NCBI GenBank assembly: GCA_002427465.1
Contig: DIRC01000004.1
Coordinates: forward strand, 833-18,005
Source: Clostridiales bacterium UBA5446
GTDB lineage: Bacteria; Bacillota; Clostridia; Oscillospirales; Oscillospiraceae
Reading direction: 5' to 3'
Length of the DNA: 17,173 nucleotides
Part shown: one piece after another, positions 6,618 through 14,336 of the stretch
Layout of the letters: every line of letters begins with the position of its first letter
How positions within the stretch are numbered: the first letter of the stretch is position 1
Program-made: the position numbers and the translations under genes
Notes under the pieces: model-generated
The model's database searches: none
The model's input: only the letters and a program-made list of their open reading frames with translations
What the model was told of the DNA's origin: nothing

Positions 6618-7660
6618 CTGTATTTCTCCAGAGATATTTCAATAATGCGCTCGCAAAGTTCCCCATATCCGATACCCACAACCGCCGCTTCCTGCGGCAC
6701 AAGGCTTGTGGGGGTCATGCCGGGAAGCGTGTTGATCTCAAGGAACCAGAAACGGCCTTCCTTGTCGTAGATATAGTCGGCCCGGGAATAGGCGTGCAGC
6801 CCCAGGACGTTAAACACCGTCATGGCGGAAACGGCCAGGCGTTCCTCAGCCTCCCGGGGAATCGGAGCCGGCGTTATTTCCTCCGCCGCTCCGGGCTGAT
6901 ATTTGTTTTTATAATCGTAAAAACCCTCCCGAGGTCTGATCTCTATACTCGGAAGGGCTTTTCCGTCAAGAATGCCGATCTGGATTTCCCTGCCCTCGAT
7001 GTATCGCTCCACCACGGCGCGGCTGCCAGTGCCCGCCAGTCCCCGCAGCGCATCCTCCAGAGCCTGTTTCGTCCGAGCGATGGACACGCCGATACTGGAA
7101 CCGGAGTCCACGGGCTTCACAACGCAGGGCAAATCTGTTTTGGCTGCAACGGCGGATATATCAATAATTCCGCAGTCGTGTATGTTCCACTCGGGCGTGA
7201 GCACCCCATAGGGCGCCACGATCCGCTTTGTCAGGTCCTTATCCATGGCGATAGCACTGCCCAGAAAACCGCTGCCCGTATACCGGATTCCCAACAGATC
7301 GAAAGCGGCCTGCACCCTGCCGTCCTCGCCGCACTGGCCGTGCAGCGCCATGAAGACGATGTCCGCCATCTGGCAAAGTTCCAGGACTCTGTCGCCGAAC
7401 AGACTGGGGCCGCTGAGCCTCCGGGAGGTTTTTACCGCCTGAAGATCCGGGGCGTTGACGTCTATTCCGGTCCCGCCCAGTTCCGGCGGAAAATCAAAAA
7501 TGTCCTTTAGTTCGCCGTTCCAGTTCTCAAGCCCGAAAAACATGTCGGCCAGAACCACACTGTGCCCCCGCGCCATCAGCGCGCCGGCGATTTTTGTGCC
7601 GCTGGACAGCGACACATTTCGCTCCGGACTCAGCCCTCCGCATAATACAACGATCTTCAT
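6614..7660 (-). CDS. ddl: D-alanine--D-alanine ligase
   Basis: ATP-grasp enzyme that joins two D-alanines in the cytoplasm to feed MurF. The 348 aa contain the N-terminal GGLSPERNVSLSSG loop (8-21), ALHGQCGEDG (105-114), GSGFLGSAIAMDK (129-141), the VVKPVDSGSSIGV triphosphate loop (180-192), the omega-loop FYDYKNKY (247-254) and EINTLPGMTP (308-317). The Lys-Tyr pair K253-Y254 falls where E. coli DdlB has K215-Y216, which supports D-Ala as acceptor rather than the D-lactate of VanA types. I cannot exclude a D-Ser-accepting VanG-like enzyme by eye, because those also carry KY. With no vanR, vanS or vanT nearby and murF directly downstream, a housekeeping role is much likelier. GGAGG lies 8 bases before the ATG. 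Confidence 0.94.
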   Translation of the reverse strand: MKIVVLCGGLSPERNVSLSSGTKIAGALMARGHSVVLADMFFGLENWNGELKDIFDFPPELGGTGIDVNAPDLQAVKTSRRLSGPSLFGDRVLELCQMADIVFMALHGQCGEDGRVQAAFDLLGIRYTGSGFLGSAIAMDKDLTKRIVAPYGVLTPEWNIHDCGIIDISAVAAKTDLPCVVKPVDSGSSIGVSIARTKQALEDALRGLAGTGSRAVVERYIEGREIQIGILDGKALPSIEIRPREGFYDYKNKYQPGAAEEITPAPIPREAEERLAVSAMTVFNVLGLHAYSRADYIYDKEGRFWFLEINTLPGMTPTSLVPQEAAVVGIGYGELCERIIEISLEKYR

Positions 7661-7697
7661 TTTTACACCTCCGCGAAAGTCACCGCAATTTTAAAAA

Positions 7698-7726
7698 AGT
7701 ATAACACATTAGCCTGGTGTTTAAAA
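7698..7726 (-). promoter_or_regulatory. Weak candidate promoter of ddl-murF
   Basis: On the minus strand TATACT (7703-7698) is a good -10 box, with only TTTTAA at the 17-base position for a -35. The predicted transcript starts about 30 bases before the ddl ATG and keeps its Shine-Dalgarno. It is back to back with the exonuclease promoter. Confidence 0.38.
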
Positions 7727-7735
7727 GATATTTGT

Positions 7736-7764
7736 TTGCCATTATATAAACTATATGCTATAAT
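7736..7764 (+). promoter_or_regulatory. Sigma-A-type promoter of the exonuclease-trkA-trkH unit
   Basis: TTGCCA (7736-7741), a 17-base spacer and a perfect TATAAT (7759-7764) give a start site near 7771. That leaves a leader of about 29 bases before the ATG at 7800. It would leave almost no leader for the alternative ATG at 7779, which supports the later start. Confidence 0.7.
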
Positions 7765-7799
7765 ACAACGGCTATGAAATGAAAGGAACGGCGGAAAGC

Positions 7800-8768
7800 A
7801 TGAATTATGTCGTGGTGGATCTGGAGTGGAATCAGGCGATGAGCTCCAAGTCCTCCGTTTTTAACAAGCTGCCAATACATCTGGGCGGGGAGATCATTCA
7901 AATCGGAGCCGTTAAGCTCAAGGATGACATGACTCCCGGCGAAGAATTCCAGATAGACGTCAAACCCATCTACTTCAAACGTATGCATTACAAGGTGAAG
8001 AAGCTGACCGGATTCGACAAAGAGCGGCTCGCCCTTGGCGCAAGTTTTCCCGAAGCGCTGGAAAGACTACGCACATGGTGCGGTGAGAATGTCACTTTCC
8101 TCACCTGGGGCTATGACGACCGCTATATCATGGAGCAGAACATTATTATCCATGATCTGGACTGGGACTGGATAACCGACTGGGTCAATCTGCAACTAAT
8201 CTATAACCTTCAGACAGGCGGGGACAAAAACCAAAAAGCCCTGTCAACCGCCATGGCTCATTTCGGTATTGAGCAGACCCGAGTCGCTCATGACGCGCTT
8301 GGCGACGCATACAACACCGGACTCGTCTGCTCTCAACTGGACTTGGGTCTGGGGCTGGCGCAGTATACCGACGCCGTAAAAGCGATGGCTGCCAAGCCTC
8401 CCAAAGAAAAAAAGGCCGAAAACAACGGCCCGGATCCACTTCAGCATATGTCTTTTGCCCCCTTTTCCTCGAAAGGCGAGGCCTTCGCGGATAAGAATCT
8501 CGTTGCCCCGTCCTGTCCCATCTGCGATCGGGAGATGACGTTGAAAAAATGGGTAAATCAAGGTGACCAGCGATATATGAATCTTGCTGAATGCCCGGAG
8601 CACGGCAAGGATCTGGTAAGGCTTAAATTTCGCCGCGGAGACGACGGTGCTTACTCAGTCACAAGAATCATATACCCGGCGGACGAGAGCCTGGAGCGCT
8701 TTTACGGAAAAAAGGCCTCCCAGCCCGGACACCGGGGAAAACGCAGATCCAGGGTAAAAAAAATATAA
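7800..8768 (+). CDS. DEDDh 3'-5' exonuclease with C-terminal Cys/His cluster
   Basis: Exonuclease of the DnaQ/ERI-1/KapD fold, of unknown substrate in these bacteria. Counting from the chosen start (322 aa), metal ligands appear as D7 and E9 in VVVDLEWNQ, an Asp in WGYDDRYIMEQN (103-114), H164 in RVAHDALGDAYN, and D169. Such proteins typically begin MNYIVLDLEWNQ, so I start at 7800 rather than at an upstream in-frame ATG (7779) that would add seven residues and sit at the very 5' end of the mRNA. The C-terminal extension holds C239-x2-C242 and C265-x2-H268, suggesting a zinc ribbon. It ends in a very basic tail (KKASQPGHRGKRRSRVKKI) that could bind nucleic acid. It is first in a run with trkA-trkH, 22 bases apart, with no obvious functional link to K+ uptake. 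Confidence 0.85.
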   Translation: MNYVVVDLEWNQAMSSKSSVFNKLPIHLGGEIIQIGAVKLKDDMTPGEEFQIDVKPIYFKRMHYKVKKLTGFDKERLALGASFPEALERLRTWCGENVTFLTWGYDDRYIMEQNIIIHDLDWDWITDWVNLQLIYNLQTGGDKNQKALSTAMAHFGIEQTRVAHDALGDAYNTGLVCSQLDLGLGLAQYTDAVKAMAAKPPKEKKAENNGPDPLQHMSFAPFSSKGEAFADKNLVAPSCPICDREMTLKKWVNQGDQRYMNLAECPEHGKDLVRLKFRRGDDGAYSVTRIIYPADESLERFYGKKASQPGHRGKRRSRVKKI

Positions 8769-8790
8769 TTTTATAAGCAGGTGTGTTTAT

Positions 8791-10152
8791 ATGGATATCG
8801 CTGTTATCGGCGCGGGCCGCATCGGAACCACCCTTGCGGAACGCTTGACAGCAGAAGGCCACAGCATTACGCTCATTGATAAAAATGAAGCGCGCTTATC
8901 ATACGCCTCGAACAACCTCGACGTAATGACCGTGCTTGGAAACGGCGCGGATTATTATACCCAGACCCGGGCGGAGGTAGGTTCCGCGGATCTGCTTATT
9001 GCCGTCACAAACAACGACGCTGTGAATATGCTCTGCTGCCTGACGGGCAAGAAGCTGGGCGTCAAGAACACCGTTGCGCGTGTACGCACAATGGAATATT
9101 ATCGTCAGATGGTCTTTCTTAAAGACGAGCTGGGCCTTTCTCTGGTATTTAACCCCGAGATGTATGCCGCGGAAGAAATTTCCCGCATACTCCGTTTTCC
9201 CTCCGCCGAAAAAGTGGACTCCTTTGCCAAGGGGCGCGCGGAGCTGGTGGAGTTCACCGTCTGGCCGGGAAGCAGCCTGATCGGATTGCCCCTGCGCAAG
9301 TTCGGCAGCCAATTCGGCTCGGGAATCCTGGTTTGCGCCGTCAACCACGAAAACAAAATCACGATTCCCAAGGGAGATTATGTCATTGCGGAGGGGGACA
9401 TAATCCATCTGGTTGGCGCACCGGCGGAAATCACCGCCTTTTTCAAGTCTGCCGGTATTTATAAAAAAGGCGTCCGTGACGTAATCCTCCTCGGCGGAAG
9501 CCGGACGGCCATTTATCTTTCTAATATTCTGCTCAACATGGGAATACACGTTAAAATCATCGAACAGAAGCAGGAAAACTGCACCGAGCTTAATCATCTG
9601 CTGCGCAAGGCCGAAATCATCCACGGCGACGGAGGCGACCCAAAACTTCTTGAGGAAGAGGGTATCCGGAATGCGGATGCTTTCGTCGCACTGACCGGCA
9701 GCGACCAAAACAATATTATTACCTCAATATTCGCCAAAAAATCCGGCGCCAAAAAAGTGATTACAAAGATTAATGAAGAGCATTACCGCACGATGATCGG
9801 CACGCACACCCTTGAAAGCTGCGTCACGCCCAAAACCATTGCCGCCGACCTCATTGTGCAGTATGTCCGGGCAATCCACAATTCTATAGAAAGCAGCGGA
9901 ATAGAGGCCCTTCATAAAATCGCCGGCGGAAACGCCGAGGCCCTTGAGTTTTTGATCACCGAAAAGGACAAGCATAGCGGAAAGGCCCTTAAAGACCTCA
10001 ACATCGGCTCCGACACCCTGCTTGCGGCAATTATCCGCAATAACAGCTGCATCATTCCCGGCGGCGATGACTTCGTCAGGCCCGGAGACAGCGTGATTGC
10101 CGTCACTACCAGATTCGGCGTCCAGCGTTTTGACGACCTGTTCGAGGAGTAG
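8791..10152 (+). CDS. trkA: Trk potassium uptake system regulatory subunit TrkA
   Basis: Peripheral cytoplasmic ring protein that gates the TrkH channel in response to nucleotides. Its 453 aa match full-length TrkA, with two RCK_N (Rossmann) plus RCK_C units. The first unit has a textbook NAD motif, VIGAGRIG (5-12), with acidic D30 after the second strand. RCK_C domains lie around residues 150-210 and 365-450. The second Rossmann unit starts LLGGSRTAIYLS (233-244), where a canonical motif would have G at A240. Nucleotide binding there may be weakened or lost, while E259 keeps the acidic ribose position. An AGGTG Shine-Dalgarno sits 7 bases before the ATG. The trkH start follows the stop by two bases, so the two are coupled. 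Confidence 0.95.
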   Translation: MDIAVIGAGRIGTTLAERLTAEGHSITLIDKNEARLSYASNNLDVMTVLGNGADYYTQTRAEVGSADLLIAVTNNDAVNMLCCLTGKKLGVKNTVARVRTMEYYRQMVFLKDELGLSLVFNPEMYAAEEISRILRFPSAEKVDSFAKGRAELVEFTVWPGSSLIGLPLRKFGSQFGSGILVCAVNHENKITIPKGDYVIAEGDIIHLVGAPAEITAFFKSAGIYKKGVRDVILLGGSRTAIYLSNILLNMGIHVKIIEQKQENCTELNHLLRKAEIIHGDGGDPKLLEEEGIRNADAFVALTGSDQNNIITSIFAKKSGAKKVITKINEEHYRTMIGTHTLESCVTPKTIAADLIVQYVRAIHNSIESSGIEALHKIAGGNAEALEFLITEKDKHSGKALKDLNIGSDTLLAAIIRNNSCIIPGGDDFVRPGDSVIAVTTRFGVQRFDDLFEE

Positions 10153-10154
10153 AC

Positions 10155-11594
10155 ATGAACTACAGAATTATAGCTAAAATTCTCAGCCGGGTCATGACCA
10201 TTGAAGCCCTGCTGATGATTCTCCCTGTCATAACAGCTCTGATTTATGGCGAAAGCATCGTCTGCTTCCTTTTAACCATGCTGATTGCGGGCGCTTTGGC
10301 TTATCTGTTGTCTTTGCTGAAGCCAAGGCGCAAAGACCTATATGCCCGGGAAGGCTTTGTCAGCGTTTCCCTGTCCTGGATACTCATGTCCCTTGTGGGC
10401 GCCCTGCCGTTTTTCTTTTCCGGAGCGATTCCAAGCTATGTCAACGCGGTGTTTGAAACCGTATCCGGCTTTACCACAACGGGCGCCACCATACTGACGA
10501 ACGTTGAGGCCATGAGCCGCGGCCTTCTTTTCTGGCGCAGCCTTACCCAATGGATCGGCGGAATGGGAGTCCTCGTCTTTATCATGGCGGTGCTGCCCCT
10601 GGCCGAAGAGCACTCCATGTATATCATGCGCGCGGAGGTTCCCGGGCCCCTGGTGGACAAGCTGGTACCCCATATCCGGAGCAGCACCACCATCACCTAC
10701 CTGATATACATCTGCCTCACAGCCATGCTGGTCATCCTGCTCTGCTGCGGCGGAATGCCCGTGTTTGATTCCCTGATACACGCCATGAGTGCCGCGGGCA
10801 CCGGCGGATATAGCCTGAAAAATCTCAGTGTGGGGTATTATGACAGCGCGTATATTGATATCGTGATCGGTATCTTTGTCCTGCTCTTTGGCGTGAACTT
10901 CAGTATTTATTTCCTTCTGCTCATGAGGAAATTTAAAAAAGCGTTCTCCAATTCCGAGCTGCTTTGTTATATTGGTATTGTGGCGTTCTCAACGATCACG
11001 ATCGCTATAAATATTCTTGGCATTTACGGCACGCCGGGCAGGGCGCTGCGGTTTTCTTTTTTCCAGGTGGCATCCACCATAACCACCACCGGATTCGCTA
11101 CGGCCGATTTTGGGCTTTGGCCGTCTTACTCCCAGTGTATGCTCATTTTGCTGATGTTTATCGGCGCCTGCTCGGGGAGTACGGGCGGCGGAATCAAAGT
11201 TTCCCGCTTGGTCCTCCTGGCCAAATCGACAAAAGATGAGATCGTTAAATTGATCAATCCCAGAAAGGTGACCGCCATCACAATGGACGGGCAGCAAATC
11301 GATGCCGCGACCATACGTTCTACGCAGGTGTTTTTCGCGCTTTATATGGTTACCACCTTTATTGCCTGTCTCATTGTGTCGCTGGATAACTTCGATTTTT
11401 CTACCAGTTTCTCGGCTGTGGTCACGTGCATCTCCAACGTCGGCCCCGGAATCGGGCTTGTCAGCCCGTCCGGTAACTTTTCAATATTCTCGGATCTTTC
11501 AACGATTGTGCTCTCCCTTTGTATGCTTATCGGAAGGCTTGAGGTATTTCCCCTTTTACTGCTTGCTTCCCCCTCAATATGGAGAAGAAAATAA
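10155..11594 (+). CDS. trkH: Trk potassium uptake channel subunit TrkH
   Basis: Integral membrane K+ channel/transporter of the SKT superfamily, the pore partner of TrkA. The 479 aa carry four pseudo-repeats, each with a selectivity-filter loop: SGFTTTGAT (104-112), SAAGTGGYS (212-220), STITTTGFAT (307-316) and SNVGPGIG (427-434). Each filter glycine is present. The intramembrane gating loop reads GACSGSTGGGIKVSR (337-351). Length and loops fit TrkH/TrkG better than the shorter KtrB, and the partner is a full two-RCK TrkA. The GAGGAG Shine-Dalgarno lies inside the trkA 3' end. The unit closes with the strong hairpin at 11599-11641. Confidence 0.96.
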   Translation: MNYRIIAKILSRVMTIEALLMILPVITALIYGESIVCFLLTMLIAGALAYLLSLLKPRRKDLYAREGFVSVSLSWILMSLVGALPFFFSGAIPSYVNAVFETVSGFTTTGATILTNVEAMSRGLLFWRSLTQWIGGMGVLVFIMAVLPLAEEHSMYIMRAEVPGPLVDKLVPHIRSSTTITYLIYICLTAMLVILLCCGGMPVFDSLIHAMSAAGTGGYSLKNLSVGYYDSAYIDIVIGIFVLLFGVNFSIYFLLLMRKFKKAFSNSELLCYIGIVAFSTITIAINILGIYGTPGRALRFSFFQVASTITTTGFATADFGLWPSYSQCMLILLMFIGACSGSTGGGIKVSRLVLLAKSTKDEIVKLINPRKVTAITMDGQQIDAATIRSTQVFFALYMVTTFIACLIVSLDNFDFSTSFSAVVTCISNVGPGIGLVSPSGNFSIFSDLSTIVLSLCMLIGRLEVFPLLLLASPSIWRRK

Positions 11595-11598
11595 AAAG

Positions 11599-11641
11599 AA
11601 ACAAACAGCCGCCGCAGCAAAACTGCGGCGGCTGTTTGTTT
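11599..11641. terminator. Perfect 19-bp bidirectional terminator between trkH and ligA
   Basis: AAACAAACAGCCGCCGCAG (11599-11617) is the exact reverse complement of 11623-11641, with a CAAAA loop. The GC-rich core is flanked by A-rich and T-rich arms, so each strand gives a stem followed by a mostly-T stretch (GTTTGTTT on plus, TTTGTTTCTTTTT on minus). It ends both convergent units, trkH and ligA, in the 54-base gap between their stops. Confidence 0.92.
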
Positions 11642-11648
11642 ACGGAGA

Positions 11649-13625
11649 TTACTTAATCAGTTCCATGAACTGGGATTCATTGAGTATTTCCACGCCCAAC
11701 TCCCGTGCTTTATTCAGCTTGGAACCGGCGTTTTCGCCGGCCAGAACATATGCGGTTTTCCTGGACACCGAGCCGGAGGCTTTGCCACCGTAGCTTTCAA
11801 TGATCTCCGCCGCCTCGTCCCTAGTGAAGTTCTCAAGGGCGCCGGTCAGCACAAATGTCTTGCCAAGGAACCGGTTGTCCCGCTTTTCCTCCCTGCTCTC
11901 AAAGCTGACTCCGGCTTCCCGCAGCAGCCTTATCTGATGCTGGGACTGGGGGTTCGAAAACCACTCGGTTATAAAGTTCGCCGTAATCTCGCCGATATCC
12001 GGCACGGCGGTAAGCGCCTGGGACTCCGCAGCCATCAGGGCGTCCAGCGTTCCGAAGTTCGCCGACAGCACCTTGGCCGCTTTCTGCCCCACCTGACGGA
12101 TGCCGAAAGCACACAGAAGCCGCGCCAGTCCTGCGCCCTTGCTCTTTTCTATCGCTTTCATCAGGTTTTCCGCCGACTTTTCCCCCATCCGATCAAGCCT
12201 CGCCACAGACTGGGGTTCCAGGTAATAAATACCGGCGGGCGATGCCAGCAGACCGGCCCTGATCAGGGATTCCGCCACGGAAATCCCCAGCCCCTCGATA
12301 TCCATACCCTCCCGGGAGGCAAAATGGACAATATTCCTCAGCCTTTGGGCCGGGCACTCCGCTCCCGTGCAGCGCAGCGCCACACCGTCCGCGTCCCTGA
12401 CAATGGGAGACGCGCATTCGGGGCAGAATTCCGGCATACTGAATGGTACGGTGGATTTCGGGCGCTTGGACTTCACCACCTCCAGAACCTCCGGAATGAT
12501 TTCCCCGGCTTTTCTGACAATTACCGTATCGCCCACCCGCAGATCCAGCTTGTCGATAAAGTCCTGATTATGCAGCGTTGCATTCGTCACCGTGGTCCCC
12601 GCGAGCTTGACGGGGGCGATCACCGCCTTCGGCGTCAGAACGCCGGTACGGCCCACCTGCACCGTGATGGCCTCCACAACGCTCTCTTTCTTTTCAGGCG
12701 GATATTTATAGGCCACCGCCCATCTGGGCGCCTTGGAGGTGCTGCCCAGCTTTTTCCGCTGGGCTAGGGCATTGATCTTGATTACCGCTCCGTCAATGTC
12801 ATAAGGAAAGCTTTCCCTGTCCTCGCCAATCCGTTCAATCTGCTCGCAGCAGGCGTCAATACCGCCGCAGAGCGTATATGGCACCGTATTAAAGCCGTAC
12901 CCGCGCAGGGCATCCAGAGTCTCGGCATGTGTACTGAACCGCGCCCCTTCGGCCCTCTGGATGTTGAACACGATGATATCCAGCTTCCGAGCAGCGGCAA
13001 CCTGGGGATCAATCTGCCGCATGGAGCCTGCGGCCGCGTTCCGGGGATTGGCCAGAAGGGACTCCCCGGCAATTTCCCGCTTGGCATTAAGCTGGGAAAA
13101 AACGGTTCTGGACATATATACCTCGCCCCGGACGATCAGCTTCGGCGGAGCGCCGGACAGCTTTTTGGGCAGACTGCGCACTGTCCTTAGATTTTCCGTC
13201 ACATCCTCGCCGGTAATGCCGTCGCCCCGGGTTGCCCCCCGGACAAAGACGCCGTTTTCATACTCCAGCGACATGGACAGGCCGTCTATCTTTGGCTCTA
13301 CACAGTAATCGCGGCCCTCCGGCAGGAGCGCCGCCATGCGATCCCCGAAAGCTCCAAGCTCATCCCGGGAAAACACATCTGCAAGACTCTCCAAAGGCAC
13401 CTCATGGGTTACCGGCGCGAAGGTGCTGCGGGCTGTGCCGCCTACTCTCTGCGTGGGTGAATCCGGCGAGCTGTATTCGGGATGCGCCGCCTCCAGCTCA
13501 ATGAGCCTGCGCATCAGCGCGTCGTACTCAAAGTCCGAGATAACCGGCGCGTCTTCCTCGTAATAGTGCCGGTTATGCTCCCTGATTTCCTCCCTAAGGG
13601 CTTCAATTTCTTTTTGTACGTCCAT
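11649..13625 (-). CDS. ligA: NAD-dependent DNA ligase LigA
   Basis: Seals nicks in replication and repair using NAD+. The 658 aa follow the usual order. An N-terminal Ia domain has HNRHYYEEDAPVISDFEYD (17-35). In the adenylation domain the AMP-accepting lysine is K112 in EPKIDGLS, with further motifs RGDG (about 133-136) and NPRNAAAGSMRQ. An OB fold follows, then a four-Cys zinc finger FCPECASP...CTGAECP, a helix-hairpin-helix region including FGIRQVGQKAA, and a C-terminal BRCT domain (about 585-658) with FLGKTFVLTGALENFTRDEA. It is full length with no missing motif. A GGAG Shine-Dalgarno lies over the last yunB codons, with 8 bases between the genes, so ligA is the last gene of the murD operon. 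Confidence 0.97.
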   Translation of the reverse strand: MDVQKEIEALREEIREHNRHYYEEDAPVISDFEYDALMRRLIELEAAHPEYSSPDSPTQRVGGTARSTFAPVTHEVPLESLADVFSRDELGAFGDRMAALLPEGRDYCVEPKIDGLSMSLEYENGVFVRGATRGDGITGEDVTENLRTVRSLPKKLSGAPPKLIVRGEVYMSRTVFSQLNAKREIAGESLLANPRNAAAGSMRQIDPQVAAARKLDIIVFNIQRAEGARFSTHAETLDALRGYGFNTVPYTLCGGIDACCEQIERIGEDRESFPYDIDGAVIKINALAQRKKLGSTSKAPRWAVAYKYPPEKKESVVEAITVQVGRTGVLTPKAVIAPVKLAGTTVTNATLHNQDFIDKLDLRVGDTVIVRKAGEIIPEVLEVVKSKRPKSTVPFSMPEFCPECASPIVRDADGVALRCTGAECPAQRLRNIVHFASREGMDIEGLGISVAESLIRAGLLASPAGIYYLEPQSVARLDRMGEKSAENLMKAIEKSKGAGLARLLCAFGIRQVGQKAAKVLSANFGTLDALMAAESQALTAVPDIGEITANFITEWFSNPQSQHQIRLLREAGVSFESREEKRDNRFLGKTFVLTGALENFTRDEAAEIIESYGGKASGSVSRKTAYVLAGENAGSKLNKARELGVEILNESQFMELIK

Positions 13626-13633
13626 AGATTTTT

Positions 13634-14305
13634 CTACTCCATGTTTAAATACGTCTGCGGCACGTCGCCGATAATGACGGTCTCGGCGATCAGCACCTCG
13701 TTCTGCACCTGGGTGGTCACCTTGCTCCAGGGCAAGGCAATATACACATCCATGACAATGACGAATTTGATCTGGTGTTTGGTCTGGTTGATGCCGGCGG
13801 AGATCAGCTCGTTTTTGAAGTCCACATGGGACGAGGTGAGCGCCGTGATATCCACGGGGATTTTGGGGCCGCGCCCCATCATCAGGCTGGCCCCCGTCAA
13901 TGTCCCGATGGGAATCTCGATGGACAAATCCCCATTGTTTGAAGCGTTCACCACATTTTTCAGAATCTTGGAGGAGAGGGCATTGATGCGCGCCATGTTT
14001 GCGTATACGGCCACGACTTTCCCGTTATTGTCCCGCTCCAGAGTGACGAAATAGTCATAGTCATAATCTTTCTCCGCGAATTCATCATAGATCGTCTCGT
14101 TGATGCGCAGGATCATCGCATCCTCGGCATTGGACAGCGCAATGTCGCAGGACAGCTCCCGCAGGTAAAGTGAGGCTTGGGTGAAAAAGGCCGTCACCGC
14201 AGCCAGAACCACAAACAGTGTCAGCCGAACCCGCATTTTTTTTGAAAGCGGACGCAGATGCAGACCGATATAGATGGGCCGGCGCCTGCGGTGTCTGAAC
14301 AGCAT
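13634..14305 (-). CDS. yunB: Sporulation protein YunB
   Basis: Membrane-anchored sporulation protein; in Bacillus subtilis yunB is a sigma-E gene needed for efficient sporulation, but its biochemical role is unknown. From the start chosen here it has 223 aa. There is a short, very basic cytoplasmic end (MLFRHRRRRP), one transmembrane segment at about 27-45, then an extracytoplasmic domain. That domain has family features such as INETIYDEF, SNNGDLSIEIPIGTLTGASLM split around residue 150, and a late GINQTKHQIKF...DVYIALPW...V stretch. I start at 14305 because GGGGGTGA lies 6 bases before that ATG. An in-frame ATG at 14320 sits on the Shine-Dalgarno, and earlier ones lie inside the preceding gene. 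It follows the PLP-enzyme gene by 31 bases. Confidence 0.88.
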   Translation of the reverse strand: MLFRHRRRRPIYIGLHLRPLSKKMRVRLTLFVVLAAVTAFFTQASLYLRELSCDIALSNAEDAMILRINETIYDEFAEKDYDYDYFVTLERDNNGKVVAVYANMARINALSSKILKNVVNASNNGDLSIEIPIGTLTGASLMMGRGPKIPVDITALTSSHVDFKNELISAGINQTKHQIKFVIVMDVYIALPWSKVTTQVQNEVLIAETVIIGDVPQTYLNME

Positions 14306-14336
14306 GGAGATCACCCCCATGCTATGTATATGCGGA

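Noticed and set aside
6614..7660. Vancomycin-resistance ligase
   Set aside because: The omega-loop has the Lys-Tyr of D-Ala ligases, no van regulatory or accessory genes are present, and murF is coupled directly downstream.
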